The notes: generated from the letters alone by a model not told the origin. DNA of 64,000 nucleotides from Epiperipatus broadwayi (GCA_028023455.1 JAQFVV010000029.1:10708644-10772643); one strand, 5' to 3'; shown: positions 35,755 to 47,782, counted from the first letter of the stretch. Made by a program: numbers and translations.

Positions 35755-35801
35755 TATCTCATATGAATGATACACATGACCACACACATGCAGAAAAGAC
35801 A

Positions 35802-35862
35802 AATAATCACCAACATAAGTATTTTGTGCCAAACCAGCACTCATCAGTAGGTCCAGATTACC
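35802..35862 (-). ncRNA. Hammerhead ribozyme relic, family B
   Basis: Minus strand: CTGATGA, stem II with a G-C closing pair (GTGCTG...GGCAC), AAAA instead of GAAA, stem I CCTA/TTGG with one mismatch and outer TAATC/GATTA. Predicted inactive. Confidence 0.7.
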
Positions 35863-36010
35863 ATCTCCCATGCATATGTATATATAATCAGTGCTCATTT
35901 TATATTAAGATAGCAAGTCCTTACACTTTAATGGACAGATTTCAACCTACTCCAACATCCACTCTTCAGTCATCTATATCATAGAAAATCTAATGATAGA
36001 ATTCCCAAAT

Positions 36011-36072
36011 CCCATGCTGATGCAACTGATGAGTGCTGGTTTAGCACAAAATATGTTTATTGGTGATTATTT
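36011..36072 (+). ncRNA. Hammerhead ribozyme relic, family B
   Basis: CTGATGA from 36026, stem II GTGCTG-GTT-TAGCAC with a G-C closing pair, then AAAA for GAAA and TATGTTTA for the palindrome. The 5' stem I strand is replaced (gctgatgcaa), so outer stem I is lost. Inactive. Confidence 0.7.
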
Positions 36073-36534
36073 ATCTTTTCTGAATGTGTGTGGCCATGTG
36101 TATCAGTAGGGTGACCTAGGCAGATAGTGAAGGAGCTTGAAAGTCTGTGTTCAAATCCCCTATATTTGCAATTAGGCTCCAAATATAAGAGTTCCTTGTT
36201 GTTGTTTTTTCAAATCTTATATATTAAGCCTGCATTCTGCCCATCCCTTTTCTATGTATTTAAATGGATACTGTCCTATATATGAGGGATCAGAGTGACT
36301 TGAAGTCAACATGGGCATGACAACAATATTGGCATCAGCATGGGATTTGGGAATTCTATCATCAGATTTTCTGTGCTTAAATCTCCTATATTTACAATTA
36401 GGCTCCAGGTATAAGAGTACTTCCTGGTATTTCAAATCTTATGTAAACATTAAGTAATAACAGTATTTGTTATACGTCATAATAATCAAAATGACAAATA
36501 TTTATTAATTAATTCATTTGCCTGTGTATTTTGG

Positions 36535-36660
36535 TGCAGTGATGAAATGGCAGAGTATGCAGACTCAAGTTCATGGATAATGGCTCTGCTGTATAGTTCA
36601 TGCATGGATCATGACTCAGTTGTGTGATTCAAAATTTTATGATTTTCTGAGCAATTTACT
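36535..36660 (+). repeat. SINE-like repeat, group 3, decayed
   Basis: tgcagtgatgaaatggcaga, tatgcagactcaagttcat and catggatcatgactcagtt recall the head of group 3 (cf. 57600-57730). The 3' tail is not clear. Confidence 0.35.
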
Positions 36661-38435
36661 TCTTATTTAAAATGTAGGATAACTTATTTAATAATTCTCC
36701 CCATTCCCTAACTCCACACATTTATTTTAATATTTAATCTTCGTTAAAAGTCAACCACAATTATTTTACAGAGGAAAAAATCAAAATCATCATTTAAATA
36801 ATGGTCTAAAGTAGAAAAATAAAACACGACATTTAATTCAATCATCCTTATTATTTTACAGCTAATTTCCAAATGTATTTTTTCATTTTTTTTTTGTACA
36901 ATTTTTTATATATAAACTTATTATTTATCACATACAGTATACTATATTATTTTTTAATGTCTACGTTCAAGTTAATGCATGCTAAATTAATACTATCTGC
37001 CTGTCATGGATTTTGATCAAAACATGAATACACATATTAAATACATTCTTTCTGTATATGAGAGTGATATAGTCTCTACTAGCTTGAAATGTTAATTAGA
37101 AAATAAATGATATAGATAAATTGTCTTTAATATTTAATGTAACAAAATATCACAATTAATCAAGTAATTCTCTCTGCATTATTGTTATATATATACAAAT
37201 TCTGATTTATAGAGCCATATCATAAAAACAGTAATGAAGTTTTTAAAATATATAAATACTCGTAATTACAGAAAATGAAAAAATTAAACAGATTTTGAAA
37301 TTGTTTCATATATAACAATTAACAGAGAAACCTCATGGGTGTTGCAGTCAGCACATATTTTGACATCCCTAGGATCTAGAGTTGAATCCAGATAGAATCT
37401 AAAAAAATTTTGAGGGAGTTAATGATTTTCAAACAAAGCTAAAATTTTTTTTCAGATAGCCAATTCATAGCTAACTTAAGTTATCGATTCAATTATTGGT
37501 TAATCAATAGGTCTTAGCTAAAGTATAAAAACGCTCACTAACATTGTTTTCTCTTCAATATTCTTTTGTAGAAAGATGCTGGGAAGAATAGTCCATTTTA
37601 TCTATGACTGGTTATTAATTCTTTTTCGTTTCAACATTTATATTTGTGGAAATACATATTTTAACATTATTTATAATAATCAATTGTAAATATATCTTAA
37701 TAATGTAAATAGCTGATAATTCCGTCATTGAGCTCCTTTATCAAAGGCAATCATTATATTCAAATAGTAACATACGAAAAATACAAAATTGTACATTTAC
37801 ATAAGCATGTTCCAAAATTCAAACAAAAACTATTAGATTTTCTATTCATCTTTATATTTTGAAAAAAAAAAAACCTGTGTTCAGTTGAGTGTATTTTAGA
37901 ACATCCACACTTATATCTACAATTTTGTTGCCTTTGTTACTATTTTGTCTTTGACAAAAATGCTAAGCATCTAGAATACATTATCATTGCTTTCTCCGAA
38001 TATAAGAATATCAGTATTACTTATTTTTTTAAATAGTTATTTTATCGGTTTCTTAATAATATAGGTGCTCAACTGGAATAAATCGTATTAAGAGGGTAGC
38101 AGGCAATGCTGCCGATGATAAGAGCTTAACATATATATGTTAATAAAGAAAAAGTTGATTTATACTCAATTTTAAAATGATTCATATTTTATCTTATTGA
38201 TTTCCTGTTTCCAAGGATTTTGAAATTCTTTTAATCTCTAAGAACGTAAGCAATAATTTTATCATTTTCTACTCTGTAGTTTTTTTCGTTTATTGAATAA
38301 TAATGCAGATTTGAAAATTACTGTAAATAGTAAAAAGGTTGATTTCTCTCTCCTTTTTTTTTTGAAAAATATATTAATTAAAAAAAAATAGGATACAGGA
38401 AATCCTGGCATTAAACTCCTACCTGAATAATTCAT
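36661..38435. other. AT-rich stretch, nothing recognised
   Basis: No gene or shared repeat recognised. A tRNA-like fragment may lie near 37340-37395 (gagttgaatccag), too weak to call. Confidence 0.5.
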
Positions 38436-38543
38436 GTCTTAAAAATAAATTTATTTATTAAAAATGATTTTTGCATAATATTTGATTTCTGTCTTAAAAA
38501 TATATTTATTTATTAAAAATGATTTTTACATAATATTTGATAC
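38436..38543. repeat. Tandem duplication, 55-bp unit
   Basis: gtcttaaaaataNattta...catаatatttga-type sequence occurs at 38436-38490 and again at 38491-38543 with two or three differences. Confidence 0.85.
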
Positions 38544-38619
38544 GTGAATGACTAAAAAAAACTTTTCCTCCAGATGTATAATAATAATAAAACGACTTCT
38601 CAAAATATTAAACTTTATT

Positions 38620-39064
38620 AACTGAAACACAGGCTTATTATATATCTGTGTCTATATATGTAATATATAGGGTATATAAACACAGACTTTCACACGACCC
38701 ACCACACTCCACACTATCTCATAACACTGATACACTTGAACACATATATGTTGAAAAGATAAATAATCACCATTATACGTATTTCATGCTAAACCAGCAA
38801 TCATCAGTTGGTCCAGATTACCATCTCTACATATATATGCTATAAGTGCTCAGATATATATTAAGATAGCCAAACCTCATAATTTAATGGACAGACTTCA
38901 ATCTACTCCACACTCCGACTTTTCAACTGTCCATCCAATTGAAAATCTGATGATGGAATACTCAAAGGCCACCCTGAGGCCGAGATTCTTGTCACACCCA
39001 TGTTGTTATGAGATAGTGTGGAGAGTGGTGGGCCCGTGTGAAAGTCTGTGCTCATATACCCTAT
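38620..39064 (-). mobile_element. Family B hammerhead retroelement with 15-bp target duplication
   Basis: ATATTAAACTTTATT is found at 38605-38619 and 39065-39079. On the minus strand the insert starts with a 65-bp inverted segment (39000-39064, tgagatagtgtggagagtgg and tgtgctcatataccc in plus orientation), joins the body at acatgggtgtgacaagaatc, then ttgaaaatctgatg-type body text, the ribozyme, and ends in the ctgtgtttcagtt region. It is the same plan as the family C copy at 34819-35092. Confidence 0.85.
38762..38823 (-). ncRNA. Type I hammerhead ribozyme, family B, core complete, one stem I mismatch
   Basis: Minus strand: outer stem I TAATC/GATTA, CCAA facing ATGG (mismatch at the first pair after the cleavage site), CTGATGA, TGCTG-GTT-TAGCA, GAAA, ATACGTAT, cleavage after ATA. 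Catalytic bases are all present; the stem I mismatch and U-U closing pair may reduce activity. Confidence 0.78.
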
Positions 39065-39079
39065 ATATTAAACTTTATT

Positions 39080-40036
39080 GTAAAAGATACACTATCATGT
39101 AATTGCAGATATACAACTGAATACACATATTAAAAATAAAATATATTACTCTTTAAACAATTAACAAACAATAAAAATTAAACGCTATAAATTCATTGAT
39201 GGGAAATCTAAATTAAACGTCAAGATAAGAATTAAAATATTACGATAATATACATGCAAGCTAAAAAGGAAACTTATAATCATGAAAGTTTACTCTTTTA
39301 TTTAAAGAAGTCAAACTTCATAATTCTTACCATAACTTTCCATGCTTACACATTATTTTTTCCAATAATATATGATTCGTTCCCTATTTAAAACTGGCTA
39401 TCTCAAATATCTAAGGCATTTATAAATAATTCTTTCAAATTTTTAAATTATTTTGATTAGTTATCTATCTAAAGTTATCCATCTCAAACATTTACAGTAT
39501 TTGTAATTAATTCTTTCTAATTTTCAAATTATTTTAATATAATCCCTTTAATATGATAAATGATAATGATTTGTGAGATTATTCCTACTTTTGTATTGAT
39601 TTAGATTATTGCTCTAAATGCCTGCACATTTTAGCATAGTTGTTAGAGCGGTGCTCGGACTTCTTATGAACTCCTGAACAATGAAGTCATTTGTATTCTT
39701 TTTTGTTGTTGTTGTTGTTGCTCTAAATGTCAGTATATTAAACTTTCCAGATATTTTAGTTAATTATTGAATATAATATATGAATAGTGATATTCTCAGA
39801 ATTTAATAATTATTTTTTAAAAGTAATTTAGTATTTCTCACGTAAATAACAAACTCCTGCATTTACATTATTGTTGCGTTTATAAATCTATCATTTTATT
39901 AAAGTTTGGTTTTTCTTTCCTTATTGTTCCATGCTTTCAAATTATTTATTTTGTCAATCATATTTGAATTCATGCATCTTTACAAAGCTTGACTAAAGGA
40001 TGAATAATCTATCTATTCCTCTAGTTATAGATATCA
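39080..40036. other. AT-rich stretch, nothing recognised
   Basis: A short direct similarity (taNctatctcaaaNatNta around 39395 and 39470) and a TTG repeat at 39705-39721. No gene seen. Confidence 0.5.
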
Positions 40037-40050
40037 GCACAGACATACAT

Positions 40051-40711
40051 TATTAAAACAGGTAAAACTCTCTATACATATTGCCACTCAGTGCAAGCCA
40101 GAGTAATCAATGGATGCCAGAAGGCTTGTGCATAAAATCCCCACCTAGTGCTTACTCATCCAATATCCCCAGACTAGTTCTGGCTTGTGGCCTTCATTAA
40201 TGAGGAGCCTTGAATCTGAGAGCACTGCACCTAGATCTTAGTATCTAATGCAACCCTCCAGCAGCCATCTTTTATCTCTAATTAACTACAAAACTATGAG
40301 ACTTAAATTGAAAACATTTCAATATTTTCAATCCAAGCTCATCAGCTTATATAATCATATAGGTCTGAACTCAGTTCAGTACTATACATTTTGGTGTCTT
40401 TGGTTCTTCAGTAACCATAGCCACCACTATCCTATTAGACAGGATTGGTTTTAAGCCAATAAACATCACATGATGATCTTTTCTTATGCTTGCTCTTAAC
40501 TGTTATTAAAACAGGCAAAACTCTCTATATGTCTATAGTTTGGGGATATTGAATGAGTAGGCGGCACGAGATGGGGATTTTATGCACAAGCCTTCTGTCA
40601 TCCATTGATTACTCTGGCTTGCACAGAATGGCAATATGTATAGAGAGTTTTGCCTGTTTTAATAACAGTTAAGAGCAAGCATAAGAAATGGTGACCATAT
40701 GATGTTTATTG
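40051..40711 (-). mobile_element. Family C hammerhead retroelement, full-length plus inverted segment, 14-bp target duplication
   Basis: GCACAGACATACAT lies at 40037-40050 and 40712-40725, so the whole 661 bp came in as one insertion. On the minus strand: an inverted 5' segment (40711 to about 40540) starting ccaataaacatca, then the forward copy starting tatagagagttttgcctgtt (about 40527), the terminus, a unique body (40455-40215), the ribozyme (40214-40157) and a 3' end that again reads tatagagagttttacctgtt. Thus the forward copy has direct repeats at its ends, like a Penelope pseudo-LTR. A 68-codon frame in the body (40248-40454, plus) has no motif. Confidence 0.82.
40157..40214 (-). ncRNA. 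Hammerhead ribozyme relic, family C
   Basis: Stem I pieces, stem II GGC-CACAA-GCC and GTC remain, but CTGATGA reads TTAATGA and GAAA has lost one A (GAAC). Inactive. Confidence 0.72.
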
Positions 40712-40725
40712 GCACAGACATACAT

Positions 40726-41316
40726 ATAAGTTATTAGATGGGTATTCTGTTGTATTTGACAGCCTAGCTTTGGACATAAATTAATTAGTATCATAATAAA
40801 GTTACATATTTGATATCTTGTATTCTACCACAATGTACATATATGCTGTGCATATATTTTTTTCAACTTTAGAATAGCATTTTTTAATCTTTTGTTTTAA
40901 TTTTTTTTAAATATATATTATAAAAATTAAGTGATTCATCTTTTAAAAATGATGTGGACTACTTCAACACCAACATTTTTGTTCTTGTAAAGCAATTCTA
41001 ATTTACTCATTTTATATTACTTTCTTTTAAAATCACATTCACTAAAATGTGATTAAGACAAATTTATTTTGGAATAAATAAGGAAAAGATCTCTTGTATA
41101 TTAAACCATTATGTAGAAACCAAAAAAAATTTTTTGAAGAATGTAGCTAACTTAAAGATTGATTCAAATTCTTGTAAGAAGAAAGTTAAAAAAAAGGACT
41201 TGAATCATTAAGCTGAAATATAATTGAATTTAATTTTAATGGTGTTAGGGAAAGAAAAGAATTTAAAAATAAGGGCAACTTATCATTGGTTGCTATTATT
41301 TTTTTTCTAGGTCCCA
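40726..41316. other. AT-rich stretch, nothing recognised
   Basis: No feature supported. Confidence 0.5.
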
Positions 41317-41330
41317 AATAATAGAAACTA

Positions 41331-41442
41331 GTCTTGCGTTGTTAGCCGAGAGGTATCGCAGCCGCCATGCAAGCAAGTAGTTGGTTGCAGACGGTTGTGG
41401 GTTCGCGTCTCGGCAGATGCTATGACATAAGAAAAAATAAAT
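41331..41442 (+). repeat. tRNA-derived SINE, group 1, with 14-bp target duplication
   Basis: AATAATAGAAACTA is present at 41317-41330 and 41443-41456. The insert has an A-box-like head (gttagccgagaggtatcgca), then gccgccatgcaagcaagtag and ggttgcagacggttgtgg, a B-box-like ggttcgcgtctcg, gatgctatgacat and an A-rich tail. It is not a tRNA gene: stems do not close. The A-rich tail and duplication imply LINE-type or similar mobilisation. Confidence 0.82.
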
Positions 41443-41456
41443 AATAATAGAAACTA

Positions 41457-42599
41457 ACTGTTAAAAATCTCAGCATAAGCAGTTACATTTTTTCTATCTT
41501 TTGTATAGTCTAACATGAGATAATTAAATTATATTTAGCAATATGGATATAGATAATAATTTGCTTTCTAATATTTTGAATTTTAAGATTATTCCAAAAT
41601 CTGCAAAAATTTTATAAAGCAAAATTATGATCAGACTTTTAAGTCCCTATTGATCTAATGGCTGACATTTTTCCAAATATAATTATTCTATAGAGTAAAC
41701 TTTTAAAAGTATAATGTGATTATCAAATATTCCATTTATTTGATAAAAGTCAATTCTTTTTGTAAGCTATTATTTTCAATCAATTCTTATACAATACAGT
41801 TACAAAAAAAAACACTAAAGTTAAGAGATCCCATCTGTCTCCAGTAGATTATCTCACCGAATTATAGAAATATAATCTTTAAAAATGGTAAAATTCACAG
41901 TAATGTTCACAGCAAAATCCTACATTGTTTATAGCAGCAATATAATTTTTTATTAAGTAGCAGTAAAAATACATTCAAAAATATTGATCTCAGTAATGCC
42001 TGACTTTATTAGTAATATCTTCCAAAAAATACCACAGTTGATAAGTATTTCCAGAAACCTAATTTCCAATACACTACTTGAAATTTCCACTAATGTGTAA
42101 AACATTATCATTAATAATTCATTTTACTGCTACCAATCTTCTATCCTCTTGAGTTGTGCATAATTATCCAATGAAGTATTCCACTATGTAGGATAGTTGG
42201 AATGGATAAAGAAACTTTTTCATTCTGGAAGTGACCATAAGAGTAACCATATAATAAATGATAATTTGTTGCTATTTATATCAAAAATGTACCATAAATG
42301 AGATTTATTCAATGCCAGTCAGTAATTATGATAAAAACATTTATGAAGAAATTGAAAATAAAAAAAATAAAATTATAGAATAATAATGAGAGCTTAAAAT
42401 ACTGTGTTAAGACAAAAAAAAAAGATAAAATTATGTTATGATAGGTTGGGGATATAAAATAAAATTGAAAAGTTTTGAAGAGAAAATAGTATGGTAGTAA
42501 TGAATGCATGGTTAAAAATCACAAAAGATGATAACAATAAATTCAATTTAAATTAATTTAATTTAAAACAGGTTTAGAAATAATATTAAAAGTACATAT
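41457..42599. other. AT-rich stretch, nothing recognised
   Basis: No gene or shared repeat recognised. Confidence 0.5.
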
Positions 42600-43480
42600 A
42601 TATACATTCTGAAGATGATATAAATTTGAATCTTAATTTAATAGTTGTAATATCGAGACTATCTTTTACAAAAATAAGAAATAGATAGTTGATAAATTAA
42701 TGTGGGATGGGAATAGGGGATGCATTAGAAAATAATTTTCAGACTTGGATAAAAGATAAATTTATTATTAAAGCAAACTGAAAAAAAAAAAAAGAGTTCA
42801 GAATTATTCACATAAAAGAGCAAAAATAATTTTGATTAATAATAAAGTAAATAAAGTTGTAGAAAAAAGAAGTGAATCCTGTTAAAAAAAAGATTTACTG
42901 AAAATCAAATGATTAGTTAAAACAATATATATAAAACTAAGAGAGTGATTAGAAGGAGAATTCATGAAATTAAAGTTATTATAAAGAAAAATTATGTTTG
43001 ATTAAATGTAATTAAAAACTTGTATGAATAAAAAAGTAATATTAAATTGGGGATTAAAGATAAAAATAGTAAATGTATTGAAAAGATAAGCAATGTAACT
43101 GATTGATAAAATAGAAATAGCAAACTTTCATCTATAATAACAGGGAAAAGAAAATTGGTAAATAAGAATAAAAGGTATATAGTGTGCTCTCTGCCATTTT
43201 GGCTTTTATAGAGAGCCCCCAGCCACCACTGACCTAACAAAGCAATAAAGGTGGTAGGTAAGAGCCTCCCTTAGAAATCAAAGTGATGGAGAGTGCATTC
43301 TAAATTAGTACCTATAACGTAGATTGTGAATTAGTGGCGGAAGATATAAAAGTTTCAAATAAAATAAAAATAACAAAACATAATGAATATCATTCCAGTT
43401 AAATTGTTAAAATATTTTTAAAAAAAGAGCTTGGGAAAATTAATTAATATTTGTAATGGAATACAATCATTTTCTTTCAA
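42600..43480 (+). pseudogene. Decayed non-LTR retrotransposon, linker and start of reverse transcriptase
   Basis: Plus-strand fragments with many stops: RVIRRRIHEIKVIIKKNYV (near 42940-43000), NVIKNLYE, KLGIKDKNSK and, after a GC-richer interruption (43175-43330), NIIPVKLLKYF with SLGKLINICNGI (near 43385-43460). The last resembles the start of LINE RT domains (xIPxELLKxxGxxxLxxLxxICNxIW), as in RTE. The interruption at 43175-43330 may be a separate insertion. Confidence 0.45.
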
Positions 43481-43930
43481 CAATTATAATTCTATCAGAG
43501 GAAAATTGAAGATTTAAAACAATTAGCTGTATCATATCCAAATGATAAAGATATTGCTGAAAATATTGAATCAACTTGTTTCAATAAAATGGGTGTTTCC
43601 ATCTAAAAAAAAACCAGTTTGTATTGTTGAAAAACGTATAGAAAGAGAGTAAAAGAGATTAATATTTGTTGACTGAAAAGTTATTTGGGAGAGCAAATCA
43701 GACTATTCAGTTGAATATTTTAAGAGAAAAAATAATGGAAGAAAATATCCTTATTGAAAAATATTTTTATATACTGATGTACATAAACAATAAGATTATT
43801 CTATACATTATTTTACTATTTGACTCTTTCAAAAATAGCTGACAATTTTGACTATCCAACCACTTTCTCCCGCGCTCCTTCACTATTTAAAAGGAAAAAA
43901 AAGACAATTATAAGATTAAATGGTTTCTAC
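43481..43930. other. AT-rich stretch with possible further coding relic
   Basis: Text such as EDLKQLAVSYPNDKDIAENI near 43500-43570 is open for about 30 codons, but I cannot match it to a family. Confidence 0.3.
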
Positions 43931-43933
43931 AAA

Positions 43934-44045
43934 AAAGATCTAAAAAAGAAGAAGCCAAGAGTTATCGCAGCCGCCATGCAAACAAGTAGTTGGTTGCAGA
44001 CGGTTGTGGGTTTGCGTCCCGCCGATGATATGTCATATGAAAAAA
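43934..44045 (+). repeat. tRNA-derived SINE, group 1
   Basis: agccaagagttatcgcagcc, gccatgcaaacaagtagttg, ggttgcagacggttgtgg, B-box-like ggtttgcgtcccg and gatgatatgtcatatg, then a 10-A run. Slightly diverged from 41331-41442. Confidence 0.75.
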
Positions 44046-47000
44046 AAAAAGCTGGGAAATTGTTTATAACCTATTTTATTTAATATGAATTAGGATAAGT
44101 TATTCAATGGGTATTATTTTTTTTTATTAGGATGAAATTAGCATTGATGCTTTGAAGCTTCATTATAATTAGTTCTTGAGAGCAGTGAGAATTTTTTAAT
44201 ATTTATGTAATTATAAATACCTGTATACGAACAACCATATAGAGAAAAACTTTCATAAAGTCCGTTATTTTTTAAACAGTATGTGCTTAGGTGACTTTCG
44301 AATTACTACAAGTCATAGACATAGCATAAATTGGAAAATGGGATTGGGTGTTATATATATATATGCTGTTATTGTTTTTTTATCTAAAATTTAAATATGA
44401 AAATTAATTAGGGAGAATAGGCATCTTTTTGAGAGGGGCACACATGATATTTTTCTATTGAAAGAGTTTTGTCACCTGAGATATGTCATGCCTCTTTAAT
44501 TTTTTAATTTAAGTCACTGCATTCAGTGCACAAGATGACTAGTTATAGAAAAATTTTCAAAAAATATTGAGTGTGTATCTGTATTTGTTCTAGCTTTATT
44601 ATATAGGTATGTAAATAATATTTTAATTTGCGAAGCACAAATAGTTGAAAATTGAAATAAATTGAGATCCTGCTGAATCTCACTGCACTAAAAATACGTA
44701 TACAACAGCCAATCAGAATGTCATGATAGCCATCTAAACAACAATCAAATCCAACACACAACAAAGATTTTACCTAGATTTTATTAAAAACAAAGATTTT
44801 ACGAGAAAAGGGCAGCCACCCTTATCTCAACTTTTATTTTCTATTTATCTAAGCCAGTCGTAAGTATTTAGATCTGAAAGTTTGAAGCTTTAAATATCTT
44901 CACAAATAACTCACTGAGTCTAAATCATAAACATACAACGCGAAATACTATGATTTACAACGTAGGTTTGCCAAGAATCTCTGTAGAAAACAAAGGGGCA
45001 AGTGGATCTTGTAAACCACTTGAGAACAGAGGTCAGTTGGTAAGGTATCCTTTGCATCTATGACTTGTAATAGCTGAAAGTCAGCTAAGCACATACTGTC
45101 CTTTTTTTTTTTTTTTAAAAAAAACAGACTTTATGAAAGCTTTTCTCTATTTCTCTATACGGTCTTGACATTAATTTGAGTTAAAGTTTAGACTTTGATA
45201 ATGAATAGATTTATATAGCTTGTTAAAAGTTTAGAATGGATATAAATAAAATTAAATCTATAAGAGTAAGTAGTGAAAATAATATAATAAGCATTAAGCA
45301 GAAATTTATTGAGCAGATTAGCATTTTTAAAAATTTATAAAGTTATTTAACGACAATTACCATAAGAACTTCAGTAGATGATATACTTTTAATGGCAATA
45401 AAAATTTATTGTGCAATCCATTAAAATTATATTAGAAATAAATAATTTTTAAATATTTTTACTTAGAGTATAGTTTTATATGGAGTATATATGCAGAGAA
45501 TTTAAAAATGGTGAAACACTGATGTTTTTCAGCGATGATTTGGAGAATGGTGGAAAGATTGAAAAAATAAAATCCTCAGAGGATTGAGTATATCAAATGG
45601 ATGAAAAATAGCAGACTTATTATTTGTAATAAATTTGAAATAATTATCACGGAGGATGCAGACTTCTGTTTACATTGCAAAGATTATCACAGAGATACTC
45701 AAAAAAAGATGCATTATTTGTGACTTTCATTGAGAAGATATGACTAAGGATACAATTTACAATAAAGAGATATAGTCAGACAACATATTCAAGTTTTAAA
45801 GAAAACAAAATTTGATTTACATGTTAAAAGACATCATTTAAAGATGTCGACTAAAGTAAAGGGTAAAAAAAATCTATAAAGCAATGTTAGGTATACCCGG
45901 ACTTATTTGTGATCCATACTATGGTTTCTCTTGTAATTGCAAAACTCATGTTTATAACTTTTTTTTTAAATTTTTTGTAGTAAATAGAATCATTTATGAG
46001 TTATGGCTGATACTATAATTGTATTTAATATTCTCCAAAATTCGAATAAAATAAGGTAAGTATTTTGCATTCTTAGCATTTTATCTGCACTCAGACACTA
46101 ATCATAATGACTATATTTTATAAGCCGTGTACTATATGTCACATAACATTTTATTTTACCTGTACATATATTAATACTTATAAATAATTTGTAATTATAA
46201 AGTTTATTTTATATATAAAAAAAGTATTTTGCATTCTTTCAAATATGATTACATTTTTATTTTAATACTTAAATAATATAAAAAGTTTAAATTTTTAAGA
46301 TTTTATCTTGCCATTTTTTTTAAAAAAAAAAAAAAACTTAATTTACTTTCTTATTATTGTTAACTTATTATACAATAATCTCAATAAAAATTAGATATTA
46401 AAAGAAAAAAGTAATTTTATTAAGATTTCAAATTATCAAGTCTTTGACCTGCCATTATATGTAAAAAGTCAAAGATGTTTGACTAGAAATAATAAATATT
46501 CTTTCTCATCTCCTCCCTATAATTTTTTTAAACATTTTTTTTTACTGTTACTAAAATCATGATATATAAAAGCTATTATTGGCTTGCGCTTCCATTTAGC
46601 TAAACATAGGTTTACAATTGTTCTATCTCTCCGGGATGCTCTTGTTGGTACCTGGTTCGGCCAATGAAAGAATAGAATTTACTCAAACATGAAACTTTAG
46701 TGGGTGTAAATTACAATTGACCCCAAGGAAGAGAAGTTATAGTGACTTTATAAACTAAATTGATAGACTTAATACTTTTAAATGTGATTAAAATAAAGTA
46801 GTCTCTATTTATATATATATTTGTGTCATTTAGTCTCAACACTTATATATATATATTTATTGGTTATGCTTTGAACCATTATTAATTCAATGCTGATTAT
46901 TAATCTCTCTCAAAATGTTGCCAATATTTACAACTATTTAAAAAAAATTTTTTTTTTAAAGAACGCAGTACTTTTTTCATCATCACTATGTAAGAACCAC

Positions 47001-47140
47001 TTGTAAATGAATGTGACCATTCGAGTGACAAAAAGAAAGAAAAAAAAAACAAAAAGTTGAGTTTTACATCATTATACAGAGTAATAAGTGAAACACAAAT
47101 GCATCAATATATATATATATTAATCTTTTTTTTATATATA
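44046..47140. other. Long AT-rich stretch
   Basis: No gene recognised. Short GC-richer pieces at about 44985-45065 and 46585-46700 (ctccgggatgctcttgttgg, cctggttcggccaatg) are unassigned; the second could be a tRNA-like SINE piece. Poly-T/A blocks lie near 45101-45125 and 46315-46336. Confidence 0.45.
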
Positions 47141-47217
47141 TATGTCAAAGCGTTGACCGGGAAGCGAATCCGAGCCAACTGCTTGGAAGGCAGCTATGCT
47201 AACCGCTTGGCCTGCTT
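47141..47217 (-). repeat. tRNA-derived SINE, group 2, minus orientation
   Basis: Minus strand: ggccaagcggttagcatagc, tgccttccaagcagttggct, B-box-like ggattcgcttccc and the end ggtcaacgctttgacat. Pairs with the plus copy at 13195-13274. Confidence 0.72.
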
Positions 47218-47782
47218 ATGTGATATTTTGTAATGTTTGCAGCAAACTTTATTTTTGAAAATCTTCAATGTCTTTCCTAATTGTATTTTATTATATTAAC
47301 CTCATTCCTATCTTACCACTGAAAGCAATCTGTGTTATCTTTTTTATATTTTTTTAAAAATAAATATAAACAGAGTCTGCCTTTTTTTTATAGAAACTCT
47401 GTTATTCATTTACTTCACATTACCACATGCAATTCATCGGCATATAACAAGCGTAATCATTTACAGTCTTACTTGGAAATACAATAGTTCTATTTCAAAA
47501 ATTTCCACTCTTCTAACTCAAATTATTATATTTATTTTATAATTATTTAATTTTGATTTTAAATTTCAGCTTCTTAAAAATGTACTTAATGGTAAGGTTA
47601 CTGATAAGAAGAAGCTCAATCATATAGACATCATTAATAGGTTGTAATTAGCCAGACCAGACCCCCCCCCCTTGATAATTTTTCTCCGTTAGGAGTTCAA
47701 GAATACTAGTAGATAACTGAACTAAGAATCAAAATATACTAATCTCATATGTCTAAACCAGCTTAGTTTAAATGAAATAGAA
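47218..47782. other. AT-rich stretch with a C10 run
   Basis: No gene recognised. A run of 10 C lies at 47662-47671. Confidence 0.5.

Larger units (their letters stand above)
35755..36440. mobile_element. Family B hammerhead elements in inverted arrangement, decayed
   Basis: The left part (to about 35990) is a minus-strand copy with a ribozyme at 35802-35862 and the body tatattaagatagcaagtcc. The right part is plus-strand with a ribozyme at 36011-36072, then tgtatcagtagggtgacct and a B-box-like tgtgttcaaatcccc near 36147, and body text (ctgcccatcc, caacatgggcatgac) to 36365. A second copy of atctcctatatttacaatta, like that at 36162, follows. Both ribozymes share AAAA in place of GAAA. Confidence 0.65.

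Noticed and set aside
41331-41442. tRNA gene
   Set aside because: A-box and B-box are tRNA-like, but acceptor and anticodon stems do not close, copies are dispersed, and one has a 14-bp target duplication; it is a SINE.
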